DNA of 64,000 bases from the NCBI RefSeq assembly GCF_000143535.2, contig NC_037322.1:434001-498000 (forward strand), given 5' to 3'. Position numbers and translations under genes: made by a program. The notes beneath the pieces were generated by a model that made no database searches, was not told the DNA's origin, and worked only from the letters and a program-made list of their open reading frames with translations. This document shows, in pieces, positions 23,192 to 35,487 of this stretch (the first letter of the stretch is position 1; every line of letters starts with the position of its first letter). The stretch comes from Botrytis cinerea B05.10. Lineage: Eukaryota; Ascomycota; Leotiomycetes; Helotiales; Sclerotiniaceae.

Positions 23192-26100
23192 TTTGTAAGT
23201 CCACTGGTTCGCGGTGCCTGAGAGACCTAGAACAGAGACACTGCAGGTCGGTGTAAGTTTGCCAGAAGTACGGGTGGCTCGATGTATGGCGAAGTGGCTA
23301 GTACAGTGGCTCCTCACGAGTTTGCGACAGGTTGAAAGAAGAGGATGGCTGCGTTGAGAGTGAAAGGGCAATGTATAAGTACGGGGAGACGGGTACTCCA
23401 GGGAGCCCCAGATTTTTGTAATAGGATCTGCATTGGCGGTTGTCAATGCTAGTTGACAGTTTGGGTTTATGCTGATCAATTGAGGCGATCCCTAGACCAG
23501 GCCCATTGATAAATACAAACTAGCGAGGAATCCCAAGCTTCAGAAGAGCCAGTCGATTGGATTCCGATAGATATGGTGAAGAGATTGATGCTAAGAAGAA
23601 TTGCTAACCTGAGCATGAAGGACCCGCATTTGTAAATATACAGCTGTATCAAGATAGATTTCTTGAAATCTTGCTACTATGTTAGTCTTGTGTTTATTAA
23701 AAAGAATGTTAAATTTTTTTAAAAAAAATAGACGGAATAGACGGCAAGCTCTTCCAAAACAACCATATCTGTAAAAGCTCCACACAATGGCCACCGGGAC
23801 GACGACCTGTAATTAAGTCCAACTGTGTGACATAAGATTTAGAAGGGGCTTGAAGCGTCTCAGCTATACATGGAAATGACCCACCCCACCAATAGGAAAT
23901 GGGTATTACCGAAAAGTGGGATGAGATGCCAAATCTGATAATTATATTGGAAATATCTGAAATGACAACGGGAAGTCGAGCAACTTATTCTCAATTATTT
24001 AACTAACCACAATAAAGAAAAACCATATCATTACGTTGTTCATTCTGCTCATAGATATAAGAATTATGGTTAATCATTACTTTTCCTGTATTTGAGACAT
24101 GTTTTGTACAAAAAAACTCGAGATGGTGATTGTTCTATACACTTGGAGAACAATCGACTTGTTTGCTGATATTGTGCATAAGGTGTGTCTACTGTATATT
24201 ATTAACACTAAACAGCACTTATACTACGATTGGGAGTTCAAACGCCCTATAAATTTAGTGTCTGTCTGAAGACATGGCTGAGCAGAAAAGGAGGAAAAAA
24301 CAGGTTTGAAGTCATTACTGGCTGGGGGAATATAGGGGATGTCTACTACCTTGATATTCCGCTGTCATTTCAAATCTTTCTTACCTAGCATCAACGTTGC
24401 GTCTCGCTCAAGCTAGTATCATGTAGTTCTTCCCCTGGTCTCCTTGTAACCTTCACTTCTTAATGCCTTCCTGGTTGAATCCACAATTCGTTGCTCTGCA
24501 GTCCAATGTATGTATTCCAAAGCCCATATGAGACGCACAGCTGTATACTTCGCCATAAGACCTGGTTTCTATAAGGCAGACCGGCGTGCAAAACCTTCCA
24601 TCTTAAAAGCCGTCTCGATCGCATAAATATGACAATTCCATCCCAAGATTTCTGGAAACTTATGATAAGGTATTCTTCGATTCTTCGCAGAGGCACATAC
24701 CCATTCGATTGGTTGTTGTCTTTCAGAGGACCAAGGAAAGGTCGACGGCCGGTGTACTTTTTTTGAGGTGTAAGTGGATATCGATGAGTTGAAGTATACT
24801 TGATCTGTCGTACACTCAGATTTAGTTGCAGAGCAATCTCGTCTTTAGTAAATTCAGCATAGTAGTATAATATCAGTATTCAAAGCCGATCATCGCATGT
24901 ACGGTGATATTGAGATTTGAGGGTAGGTACTGAGTATTCAGACTTTTTGTTGTTGTTGTTGAGGTCGATTTGAGAAAAGAGTAAAAGCAGCAATTTCTGC
25001 CTCTTATGTTATTGGTTAAGAGCTTACGCAGCTCTAGAAAGTACGAGACCGTATAGAGACAAGGGGTACACTTATTTATCCAAACCAAGTATAGTTGATA
25101 AAATTTTTATATTGACCTCGGGCACGAATCTCCACGTTTGCGGCTCGGTAGCTCACCCCTGAACGGAAAAACCGGCACGCCAAACCCGTTGAAACTGTCA
25201 GGCCTAGATCCTTGTCAAGTGGATGACGGCTATAAAGTCACGTGATCAGTCCCTCCATAGGTCTTGGTCTCATAAGAAGAAGACCTTTCTTCGTTAGTAT
25301 AGTTCTTTCATCTGATTGTTGATCTTTGAGGCTATTCCCATATTGTCCCTTGTGACGCGCGTGACAAATAACACTGTTTTTTGATGTCCCAGTTTCTCCG
25401 TCTTGGTGTGAGAGTAGCTCTTAGATCATCACTTCCACCTCGACTTTCATCACATGGTCAGCACTTTCCTGTGATTATCTTTCTAACCCCTGAGTTTAAA
25501 TAATTATAATCACATGACAGGCCATCGTTACAACAATCAAGTTTTCTGACTGATGCAAAAACTTTCATGTGCTATGTTTCATATCATTATGATATTACTC
25601 TGTACTTCAATTTAACAGAGGAATTCTCGCATGCTTTTCCTTTCTAGAATACCGTTCGGAGGTTTCGGGGATTTCAGGGGCTTTTGAGGCATATAGTAAA
25701 CAAATGTTAATCATTCTGAAGATCATCAAGGTTTTCGCTAATTAGACTTTTGAGCATCGGTAACCTACATCCGTCGATATAAGTTTAAAACCACGTTCTT
25801 TCTAGCTATTCCGCACGAATTGGAGTGATAAATGATCCACGTATAAGCTTCGAAGTAATCATTGGGTAGACAAGTGTTTCGAGTCATGTAGAATGTCTGG
25901 AGTATTTCCGGGGAAAGAAGATTTACTGACGAGGCTATATTGGGCTTTGTATGTAAGGGTCGCGTAGTCACATGAGTTGAGCCGTTGCCGTAGTTGGCTT
26001 CCGCGTTCATTAGTTCGAGAATAAGCACTAGGCCGAAAAGACGTTGGAAGACAAAATGGCCGACTATCATGTGACCAATCTTCTTCCTCCGAAATTACAA

Positions 26101-26230
26101 TATCAAAACTCTGTACATCGTCTCTCCAAGTTTTTGAGTTAGTCACTTCTGAGAAATCCATTCACGGAGAACGAATAAGCTGGTCAAATGGCAGGATTTC
26201 TTTTGTGTCCGCGAGTAGAATTCTCCAATC

Positions 26231-26572
26231 TTAATAGAAAGCCTTCTCCCCCTTTGCCTCATTCACCCCCTGCCATGTAATACAGATATTCTTCTTTTCA
26301 CCAGCTTTCATAACCCTCATCCGATTAAGCTTTCCTGATATCTCTGAATAGTCCAACCAAAGGTCTGGAATAGGTTCTTTAACGGCTCTTGATGACTTTT
26401 GATTTATACATCGAAGTTTTCCAGAAAATTTTCCAAGGAAATCTCCAGGTACTATAAAGATCAACAGAGATATAGAATATAACACTATTGAGGCAGACTT
26501 GCTGTCAATAACTCTTTTCTTAGATTCGCCCTCGTAATATAAGCGAAAAACGTAATCTATCAACCACGTCAC
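26231..26572 (-). CDS. Possible small protein or gene fragment, 113 residues
   Basis: Open frame beginning MTWLIDYVFRLYYEGESKK, with one hydrophobic segment (SIVLYSISLLIFIVPG) and a mixed polar remainder ending NEAKGEKAFY. Its codon and residue bias look more protein-like than the neighbouring ORFs, but I recognise no family and see no partner exons. It may be a relic. Confidence 0.2.
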   Translation of the reverse strand: MTWLIDYVFRLYYEGESKKRVIDSKSASIVLYSISLLIFIVPGDFLGKFSGKLRCINQKSSRAVKEPIPDLWLDYSEISGKLNRMRVMKAGEKKNICITWQGVNEAKGEKAFY

Positions 26573-26864
26573 TTCTTTGTAGGCAGTATTTTAAGGTCTT
26601 CTTTATATGATTTAAAAAGAATCAATCCATGTTCTTATTCTAAATTTAACAATCTCTATTTTGATGTATATACTGTATAGTCTTCTTTTATTCTTTAATC
26701 TTATTATTAATATATAATAACTTGCTCTGTTTATTATATTCATCTATTCTAGGTTCAAAGCTACGAGAGGTATGTGCACTACGCTTGTGTGCTAGCGAGC
26801 TCACGTATTCATATTCACTTGTATCACAACATGTTCAAATACCTCTACTAACATGGATTTATGG

Positions 26865-26883
26865 AAAAAAAAAAAAAAAAAAA
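26865..26883 (+). repeat. A19 homopolymer
   Basis: Nineteen consecutive A residues. A retroposed poly(A) tail was considered, but no recognisable upstream element supports it. Confidence 0.8.
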
Positions 26884-27917
26884 GAATGCTTCGGGCTTAC
26901 TAACGATATGAATTAATTTTTATTCTTACTAGTATAACAGTCTAGTGTTATTAGTAACCGATGAGGGATCTCACAATCGTAGAGAAATCAACTTACAGAT
27001 AATCCGTTACTTAGATCTAAGCTTGAGTTCAGAAGGAAGAGGCTCTATCCTCATCAATTATTTACAGAATACCTCCTTACGACTCCTACTCAGCCCAAGT
27101 TATTTTAGCATATCTACCTGTGTCAAAAAAGTCTGTTCTATCTTATGTAGTTTTCGACGGAAAAAGTATACTAAATGAGGTAATAATAAAAATTACAATG
27201 GCGGATCAATTGAGATTAATCTTAATCGATGTAAAGGCGTGGAAATGGAAGCAAGTAGTAGCAAATCAATCATAGTCATTAATTGAATTCTAAGTGAAGT
27301 TCGAAGTTACTGAACACTAGCTAAATTTGGGCTGCTGAGGCCGGTCACGTGTATAAAGAATCCGTGCGTTTTCACAGTCTAAGCGAACGTATCGAAAGCT
27401 TGAATTCACGCCTCAATGTATATCAGCAAATAATAATTCCTATATCTTCATCTGACTATTATGGTACTCTATAAAACCAAACTTTACGATATCCTTATGA
27501 ACAAACTTTATTCTGACGTATCAATAAAGTTAACACCTAGTTATGCAAAACACGATCTCCGATCAAGCACGGGCGGGAATCCGACTTAGTGGCGGCATTA
27601 TAATTCCGCCCAGATTGAGTTTGACTACTCACCTCATGATTGGGCATTGAAATTTCCTTACCTCATATTCTCGACTACCACTGCATAATCATTCACAACG
27701 ACGACTAATAATTGCTCAATGATTTCATCTTACAAATTGGGGGGAATCACTAAGCATGATGCGATGGCTCAAGTTCAAATACCAAGTAATATAAAAGTCG
27801 TCACCCTCGACCTTCTTAAACATGTAAATCAGAAAATCAGTTCCCGTGGAAATCACAAGTCATCATCCCAATCGCGTCACTTCAAATCAACTCCAAGAAT
27901 TTCTACATATCAACACC

Positions 27918-28514
27918 ATGTCCGGCCTCCAATATTATGCATATCCCAAGGAAGGCGAAAACAAACTGAAGCAGCATGGTTATAGTCAAGCCGTTCGAGT
28001 AGGCGATCGTATTGAGTGCGCAGGCCAAGGTGCGTTGTCTGCTTTCAATCTATCACATACACATACATACACATACATACACATATACATACAAACTCCC
28101 CACAATATCCCCTCTCCAGCCATCCCTTCCCATATCTCCATCTCCATCTCCCTCCAGCAAATATACTAACCCGCCAAAAACACAGGCGGATGGGACCCCT
28201 CAAGCGGCGAATACCATCTTGAAATCAACGCCCAAATCGACCGTGCCTTTGCAAACGTCGATTTGAACCTTCGCAACGCAGGGGGTAAAGGTTGGAGCCA
28301 AGTATTTCGCGTGAATTCCTATCACGTGCCAATTAACAATGAGGCATTGACAGCCATGACGAGGAATTTCAAAAAGTGGATGCCGGACCATGCACCAATC
28401 TGGACGTGTGTGGGAGTGACAAGATTGGGTGATGATGATATGAGAGTGGAGATTGAAGTTGTGGCATTGGATCCGGAGGGGGCGGAAGCGGCGAAGATTG
28501 CGGGGAAGAAGTAA
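27918..28514 (+). CDS. Rid (YjgF/YER057c/UK114) family protein lacking the catalytic arginine
   Basis: Two exons (27918-28029, 28186-28514; intron 156 nt with GTGCGT donor, ACTAAC branch site and CACAG acceptor) give 146 residues. Family features are RVGDRIECAGQGGWDP near residue 30, a central INAQIDRAFANVDLNLRNAGG helix, VFRVNSYHV, and the closing strand MRVEIEVVAL. Canonical RidA enzymes hydrolyse enamine/imine intermediates of pyridoxal-phosphate enzymes and need an Arg in the motif P-A-R-S-C. Here the aligned segment reads PIWTC, so the Arg is replaced by Trp. The protein should be a trimer of the Rid fold, but imine deaminase activity is doubtful. No targeting peptide is evident. An in-frame GTG upstream is not a likely start. 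Confidence 0.85.
28054..28094 (+). repeat. CATA-rich microsatellite inside the Rid gene intron
   Basis: Imperfect (CACATACATA)n run in the 156-nt intron; it accounts for much of its extra length over neighbouring introns. Confidence 0.8.
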
Positions 28515-29560
28515 GGGGGTGAGGTTGCGGGGAAGAGATGATTTGATGTATTAGTGTTTCATGATGGGATGAAGTTTGGGGCAGTTTAGGCTGACATTGA
28601 GTGTAAAAAGAGGAAAATCACATCTCGTTGAAATAGAGCGTACTTTAACTTTACACTCTAATTTTTGTAACATATATCACATCACTACTATTATATCTAT
28701 AGGATAGGTAGACATCATTCTCACTAGCATTTCTAAATTGACTTGCTCTCTAATTTCTGCACGGATATCAAGTAAAGCAATCTCTCCATCTCACAGCATC
28801 TATTTATTTCCATCATTGCCCACCAAATATTTCCACAATTGAAATATTCAAAAATTCACACCTTTTAAATATCATTCTCTCCGCACGTTTTACTTGAGAT
28901 CTATTCGAGTAAATCTATTTTTACATATAAATTTACATCTCCAAAATAAAAGGGGAGAGAGAATCAGAATATGTAAGTTTTTTAAAACACACAAAATATA
29001 TAAACTCCCACATCTGAGTAAGTCTTCACAACATTAATGCCTCTTCCTTTCATAAACATCTACATCCACCCCTGTACATCTTTATCCCTATCCCTATCCC
29101 CATCCTCATCCTCATATCTATCCTCACAACAAACCCTCTAATATATAACACCCATCCATTCATTCATTCATTCTATTCACAAATTACAATATCATTCGCA
29201 ATACTACATATTACATGCGACTCCCACATACCATTCATATAAAAGTATCACTATGTTATATTACTACACATTAATAAAATCACACTACTACACCACTACA
29301 CAATACAACCCTATACAATTATAATACTGTGTAACATAACCACTATATAGTACAATCACACTATTACACCACTACAACACAACCACAATAGAACACAACC
29401 GAACCCACTATCCAATGCAATCAATCCAACAAGTTTCCACCCAAAGAATCCAAGAATCCAAGCAACCCAGCATTCTAAAACTCTCCAAAAACACATTGCA
29501 TATCATATCACATATCACATATCATATCACATTAAACACCAGCTATCAAATCAAATCTCC

Positions 29561-29665
29561 TCTCTTCCTCTCTCTTCCTCTCTCTTCCTCTCTCTTCCTC
29601 TCTCTTCCTCTCTCTTCCTCTCTCTTCCTCTCTCTTCCTCTCTCTTCCCCTCTCTTCCCCTCTCC
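29561..29665 (+). repeat. 10-bp minisatellite, unit TCTCTTCCTC
   Basis: About eight perfect copies followed by two TCTCTTCCCC variants. A pure pyrimidine strand. Confidence 0.95.
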
Positions 29666-29734
29666 TTTTTTCTCCTCTCTAAAACCATAGCCATCCCCAC
29701 AACCATCCCCACAGCCAAAAGCACACAGCACCAA

Positions 29735-29759
29735 ACAAGCAAGCAAGCAAGCAAGCAAA
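29735..29759 (+). repeat. (AAGC)n microsatellite
   Basis: About six consecutive copies of AAGC. Confidence 0.9.
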
Positions 29760-29835
29760 CACACTAGCTTTTCATTCGCATCTCGTTCCGAGATTAATAT
29801 AACATATAATATTACATCATCTTTACTTCTGAACC

Positions 29836-29950
29836 CAAATTCCAAATTCCAAATTCCAAATTCCAAATTCCAAATTCCAAATTCCAAATTCCAAATTCCA
29901 AATTCCAAATTCCAAATTCCAAATTCCAAATCCTAAAATTCCAAATCCTA
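29836..29950 (+). repeat. 7-bp minisatellite, unit ATTCCAA
   Basis: About fourteen near-perfect copies, degenerating to ATCCTAAA at the right end. On the minus strand it reads as an open LEFGIWN heptad, which is not a protein. Confidence 0.95.
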
Positions 29951-30455
29951 AAATTCCTCTCCCCATGAAATCATCAATAAAGTCCTCCTTTATTTTTCCG
30001 TTCCCCTCCTCCCCCGAAATGCAAAACAAAAAACAAAAAACAAAAAGTAAAAAAGTAAAAAAGTAAAAAATTCCACACAGCTCCATCCAATCCAATCCCA
30101 TCCCATCCTCACCCCTACAAGCACAAGCACAACCAAAAACCAAAAACCAAGTAGAGTAAAGAGGATAAAAGTGTATTCATATTACAGGAGTGCTCTCCCG
30201 GCCAGGTGAACACACTCGAAGTTAATACACACAAACCCTGATATTGACATCTGAACCCTAACATTGCTAATGCTATTCCTAATCCGATTCCTAATCCTCA
30301 TATCTGAATCAGAATCAAGATTGCATCACCAAATACGATTATTAATCTACATACCTCTATTTCTTTCTCAATTACTAAACCCATGATATCCAGAGATCGC
30401 ATTGATATATCCCACAAGATCTCCTTGACAGTATATCTATCTCCTCTACTCTACT

Positions 30456-30511
30456 CTACACTACACTACACTACACTACACTACACTACACTACACTACA
30501 CTACACTACAC
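30456..30511 (+). repeat. 5-bp minisatellite, unit CTACA
   Basis: About eleven consecutive copies of CTACA, preceded by CTACT variants. Confidence 0.95.
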
Positions 30512-30640
30512 CAGCATCAAAGTATCCAAACAACCAACCGACCCATCACAGCCCACCCCAATCTATCCATCTAATCCCATCTACTCCACACCCCCCCTCA
30601 CAGAGTCCAAATCCCTCACCGGACCAAGAACTCCCAGAAA

Positions 30641-33144
30641 CTAAGATGAACCCCTCCACAAAGAACTTGAGTTAGCATCATCATTGAGCATGAAATCCAA
30701 TTGGCCCATCCACGATAAATCACCATCTTCTATAGAAAACGGTGCTGTGTAAAGATCCGGTTCCAATTCATGGGCAGGGTCAAAGGTGTGCGGGAGAAAC
30801 ATGTGAGGATCACAGATACTGTCGCGACTATCTGCGAGAATTTCTGGAGTTGTGATGGTATGAGGATCGAATCTTTCCGGTAGAGTGATTGTAGAGTGTC
30901 GAGTCGCGTCTGAACTATTGTGAATCGGATTGCTTGGATCGGCGTGAACATCGATCGAGTTTGGTAGTATAGGTGTTGGATTTGACTGGGGTATTTTGCC
31001 AACGAAACTCCACTTTAGAGGTAATGCAGCGACGACATTCCACTGCACGGCCAGCTCTTGAATCTGCGCGATCGCTTTACTAGCCACTGGCCACTCATCC
31101 TGCAGAACCGTTAGAGTCTCTAAGCAAACCTGGAGTCTGCGGCGCGCGAGAGATATTTGAGTTGGTGCGCGCGAGGTACTGAAGAGAAGATGCATGATGG
31201 ATGCCGTGAGTATATGATGGACGATGAATGGAAGTGCCACTGTAGGTTTACCCCGTTTATGATTGCCTAAAGATGGTAGATTGCATGCGGGTTCTGTTAG
31301 ATAGTGTTTGCGGAATAAGTGGATGTATTGCGTCATGCGAATTGCAGCAGATGATATGGTCGTAAAGGCAAGTGAAAATGAGTCACTTGCAGGCGGATCG
31401 CCGAGATAAGGACGGTGAATCAAGAGAAGAGACATTTGGTAAGACATTTGGAGGAAGAGAGCGGAACGTGGTGGTATAGATGCGGCTGTGGATGTGGGAA
31501 CTAGCAGCCAGGATGGCATGGCTTGTTTGAATGCTAGAAGTTCTGCTCGTGCTAAGAGTAGCAATCGACTTCTTTGGGAAAGCTCCAGGGCTTTGAATTC
31601 GAAAGAATATCTGCTTCTGCGTTAGTACAAAATTTGCTTACTGGGGGTGACATCTCTTACATTTGATCCATGAATTGATCGTGCAATTGCCAAAGTCCAC
31701 AACTATAGCTAAAGGCAAGCTCATCATGTGAGGCTTCTGCGCCCAATAGAGAGTGTAGAGTTGGTACTTGCACACGACGCCATGGAATTACGCAGCTGAT
31801 ACCAAGCATAGTGGCAGCTATCCTACAGAAGATAGTATTAATATCGAGTGTGTGTGTGGAGATATTTTCATGGACCTATTATTCCAAATAAAGTCTTACC
31901 GATCAATGAAGAAAAATGACCAGAACGTTCTGAGTCGATTCTCCTGCTCCTGTTCCAAAAGTATCTTGGAAGTGTCAGACTTGGAAAGAGCACCGAGACC
32001 AATAGCATGGAGACCAAGACTCATAGCAAGGCCACCGGCCATAGCTACAGAACACAAACTTAGCGAGATTATACGGATTTAGGGACGAAATCTTACAGAT
32101 GTATATAGAGGCACAAATATTGTGTTCCTGACTTAATTCTCTCCACGCAATGATACTTAGTGCTTGAACCACATGTAGGGACGGCTGTTCACGACAAGCC
32201 TTAACCGAATTCATATCCATGCATTCTTCAAAATCCTTGCCGGCATTCGTCTCCTCCTGAACCGTTGAAAAAAGAGCTCCCGCCGCAAAAATGGATCCGT
32301 ACAAAATATCTAGGGCCGGCTCATCAAAAGGATAGAGCTCGGGACACAATTTGTAAGAGGGAGGAATAAATTGATGCACAGGATTAAGCTGAGTTAAAAA
32401 TAAATTCATAAGATTTGTTTTCAAAGTCAGATTGTAACAGGCGTCAGGGATGGGTATCATATTATTCAATACCTGAGGCCTTTTACGCGCTTCAGATCGG
32501 GCTACGAATGTATCGACCGAGGAAGGGATACAGAAATTACCAGATGGTCCACTGAACGTAGGCTCTCCTTTATCACCAAGGTCAAGTCTCCACACTAGCG
32601 TGGCAATATCATTAATAGCCGAAGAAGACAAAGGAAGCTCCACAGGAGCCGTATTACTCTGCTCCGGAGCCAAAATGTTCTCTTGCGGAGAAGGTAAGCT
32701 CGGAGCTTTCGTTGTGTTCGCCAACGACGAAAGACTCGCGGGATCTTCCAGCAACGTTGACGATGTAGCCAGGCCAGCTCGCAGCTCTGCTATCTGTGCC
32801 CGGAGTGTAGAGTTCTGCTCTTCCAAAACAGCCACGTACTCTGTATCCCATTGTTTGCGTCTTGCATGTACAATCAGTTCACGTTGATCAGCACTTGACG
32901 GCCCTGAGTGTAGCACTACTCACTTGCGTGTTTCAACATCTCCTGAATAATGACAATTCTTCTGAGATACATTACAGAGAGTGCATGATGGACGTAGGCC
33001 ATCACACTGGAAATTTCAGCTAGTGCTCTAAGGGACCTACAGCTATATAAATGTCGGGATGATACCCACCTTTCGTTTTCTCTTCCGACATTCCTCACAT
33101 GCTACTCCGATACGTTTTTCTTTGGAGTGTGGAGCAGGATTCAT
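30641..33144 (-). CDS. Zn(II)2Cys6 fungal-specific transcription factor
   Basis: Six exons (33144-33070, 33006-32924, 32860-32097, 32044-31900, 31822-31661, 31610-30641) give 732 residues. All five introns (50-77 nt) keep frame. The zinc cluster spans the first junction: GVACEECRKRKRK then CDGLRPSCTLCNVSQKNCHY, six cysteines. Next is a short leucine-zipper-like coiled coil (VAVLEEQNSTLRAQIAEL, residues about 63-80), then the fungal-specific middle domain, with LNPVHQFIPPSY, LDILYGSIFAAGALFS, ASIYISMAGGLAMSLGLHA and RTFWSFFFIDRIAATMLG. The order and the LHA/RTFW...D signature are typical of the PF04082-type domain. The C-terminus is acidic and disordered (DDFML-like, possible activation segment). 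It is a nuclear, probably dimeric DNA-binding regulator. No pathway genes sit beside it, so its targets are unknown. Confidence 0.9.
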
Positions 33145-34600
33145 AGCTGCATAAGGTGGGGAAGTCTCCGGTAGTATTAATTGTAATTCATCCTTTATTT
33201 TTCTCAATTGAATTGAATAGATAGTTGAAGGTATAATTTTTTTTCTTGTCTTGTCTTGGTGAAGGTCAAGGTCAAGGTCAAGTTAGTCTGGTGGTCTTAA
33301 AACCTACCCAACCTTAACCTTACATAAGCGAAAAACAAAACGGTGGAGTGGAGCACCAATCCGTGCCCAGAAAGACCATCGAACAATATCAATGAGTAGA
33401 AAGGAATTAATCACCCTTATCAACTCGTAATTCAAGAATATTATTTAGATAACTATCCAGAACCTTTTACGGGAGTATTGTTGATGTAATTCTATCCTCC
33501 TCCCCTCCCCTCCAGCCATCCCGCCCCCAGCCCATCACTTCCTATTATTATTCCCATTCTCCTCTTACACTTACATTACTCCTCCCCTCCCCTCCCCTTC
33601 CCTCCCCTCCCCTCCCCTCCCATACAATATAAGCACTCCCCTCCTCCTCACACTTACACTTACACTCACACTCACACTCACATTCCCATTCATACCTCAC
33701 TCACACACCTTCCTGCCAACTCTCCTCCTCCTCCTTATTATCATCTCCTCCCTTCATCACTTGCCCACTCATCTCTCCCTCCTTCTCACATCCACACCCA
33801 CACCCACACCCACACCTTACACACACCTTACACACACACAGACACTTCCCTCCCCCTCCCCCAACTCATTCCTCATTCCTGCTTTCCATTCCCTGCACTT
33901 ACCATCCCAACCCCTAAATACTCTCTCTACGCATTTCCTCCCCATCACCCCTTCCCCCTTCTCTCCCCCCTCCAAAAAACAATGCACCAACACACTAATA
34001 CACTAATATAGACAACCAACTCTCAATCAAATCTCTCCATAACCAACTCATTTCAATATTACACACATCACATGCAACATACCATACGGATACTCGTTGT
34101 GCGTTGCACACTTCAAACTTTTGTTACTGTTATTTTGTAATTGCGGATTAGATACTTAATCATCCTAATCATTCTAGGAGGTTATCCCTCTGCGAGGTAA
34201 CCAGCTTCTTTCCCATGCACCCCCTCACCCCCTCACCCCCTCGCCCCCATCATCAAACGTTATTCGATATTCTCAAAGAATAATCTCCCAAACATACTCA
34301 AATAAGTAATCAATCAAACCACCAGCGCCATGCTATCCCATCCCATCCCATCCCATATGTATATCTGACAGCCCTAGCAATTCCCAGTACTCCATGTCCC
34401 GATCGCTGAATGACCATCTAATAATGCTCAAATCCCATCCAAGAAATTTGAGGGGTATCATCCAATTCCGTATATTCATTATAAAAAAAAAAGTTCCACT
34501 CCACACCACCATTAATTAATCGCCACGTGAATAACATCCGAGAAGATATCGTTGAATCATCAAAGGGGGAAAGACCCATGTAACTCGCCCGTCACAAAAC
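33145..34600. other. Pyrimidine-rich upstream region of the Zn2Cys6 gene
   Basis: Between the start of the Zn2Cys6 gene and the stop of the LOV gene. The plus strand is C/T-rich with CCTCCC runs (33580-33621) and CACACC runs (about 33790-33840). The ORF 33761-34006 is a translation of these repeats. A possible 3' UTR of the LOV gene lies at the right end. Confidence 0.4.
33580..33621 (+). repeat. CCTCC-type pyrimidine minisatellite
   Basis: Imperfect (CCCCT)n run, entirely pyrimidine. Confidence 0.85.
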
Positions 34601-35487
34601 TCAAGCGGAACGGTGCCTGTACATCGGTGGAGCTTGCGCTTGGAATCCCACAATATAATTCTTCTCTTCTCCCTCCATCGTCGTCCATCTAAGCGGCACC
34701 GTCGTCAAAACATTCAAGAATTGCTCTCCATTCTTTCGATAATTGATAAGAGTGACCTGTGATTCCAAGCCACACTCGAGCGCGTTTCGAATGGTTAATT
34801 TCGCCATGGCGTTAGGATCGGTTTTGGGATTTTGGATGCCCTTCATCGTTGGTGCATTGCCGAGATAATCAAAGGTGTTTGGATTGAAAGGTTGTTGGAG
34901 GAATCTGCAATTCTTGCCAATGATTTCGGCTTGGGAATAACCGGTGAGGCGTTGGAAAGGTTCACTGCAGTAGACGATGGGACAGTGAGGACGAGCGGAA
35001 TCGCACAGGACGAGAGCCACACCGCTATCGATATTTCCCAGGGGATATGTTGGATTTGGACGACGTTGGATTTGAAACTGAGTCATGTTAAAAACACAAG
35101 TTCTTTGGAGAGCCATCATCAAAAAACGCGAGCATTTCGGCTGCATCGAATTTGGCATGGGAAACGTACCAGAATTTGTAACACGTCGAAACCACTTGGA
35201 GAATACAAGCCTGGATATATCATAGGATCGGAAGAAGCAGAATCTCTACTATCTGGTCTTGGACTTCCACTTTGCTGCATTTGTTGATCCCTCACGGCCG
35301 CATGTTCTGCATACAAGGCTTGAAGCTATTTTCTCATGATAAGCCTCGATGCATACTCAAGAAGTGTGTATGGAGAGATACATGACCATGCCACCCTCTC
35401 TCACACACGAGCACGAGTAAGGGAAGCAAAAGAACTCACCTCTTTCAGCTTCCTCAGCTCTTCCTCATGTTCAGGAGACAACATCAT
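34601..35487 (-). CDS. vvd: VIVID-type LOV-domain blue-light photoreceptor
   Basis: Three exons (35487-35440, 35325-35170, 35077-34601; introns 114 and 92 nt) give 226 residues. The LOV core carries GKNCRFLQ at about residues 122-129, whose Cys (about 125) forms the flavin-cysteinyl adduct. Other flavin-contact positions are INYRKNGEQFLN and the terminal IVGFQ glutamine. Before it lies YSPSGFDVLQIL, equivalent to the N-cap of Neurospora VVD, and RRPNPTYPLG leads into the fold. There is no second PAS domain, zinc finger or activation domain, so this is a LOV-only protein of VVD/ENVOY type rather than a White Collar-1 homologue. Known family role: it dampens the White Collar complex and gives photoadaptation. 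The N-terminus (MMLSPEHEEELRKLKE) is a short charged helix encoded by its own exon; a further upstream exon cannot be excluded. An insertion between the adduct helix and the next strand (QQPFNPNTFDYLGNAPTM) corresponds to VVD's extended loop. Confidence 0.9.

Larger units (their letters stand above)
23192..27917. other. Gene-poor AT-rich region, 4.7 kb
   Basis: Longest stretch without a firm gene in the left half. Small minus-strand ORFs at 24460-24696, 25765-26070 and 25859-26161 lack motifs and overlap or lack splice continuity. A better candidate at 26231-26572 is listed separately. A run of 19 A lies at 26865-26883. About 26580-26720 is extremely AT-rich. The last 300 bases hold the promoter of the Rid-family gene. 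Confidence 0.35.
28515..30640. other. Intergenic, G-poor, minisatellite-rich region
   Basis: No gene is supported. The plus strand is strikingly short of G (for example one G in 29041-29160) and carries several tandem repeats, listed separately. The long ORFs here (29415-29690 +, 29546-29929 -, 29823-30143 -) are translations of those repeats. Confidence 0.5.

Noticed and set aside
26865..26883. Poly(A) run as the tail of a retroposed element
   Set aside because: No open frame or repeat with retrotransposon features lies upstream, and no target-site duplication is visible.
29546..30143. Long minus-strand ORFs with repeated LEFGIWN and ERKREEERGR
   Set aside because: They are direct translations of the 7-bp and 10-bp minisatellites, which happen to lack stop codons.
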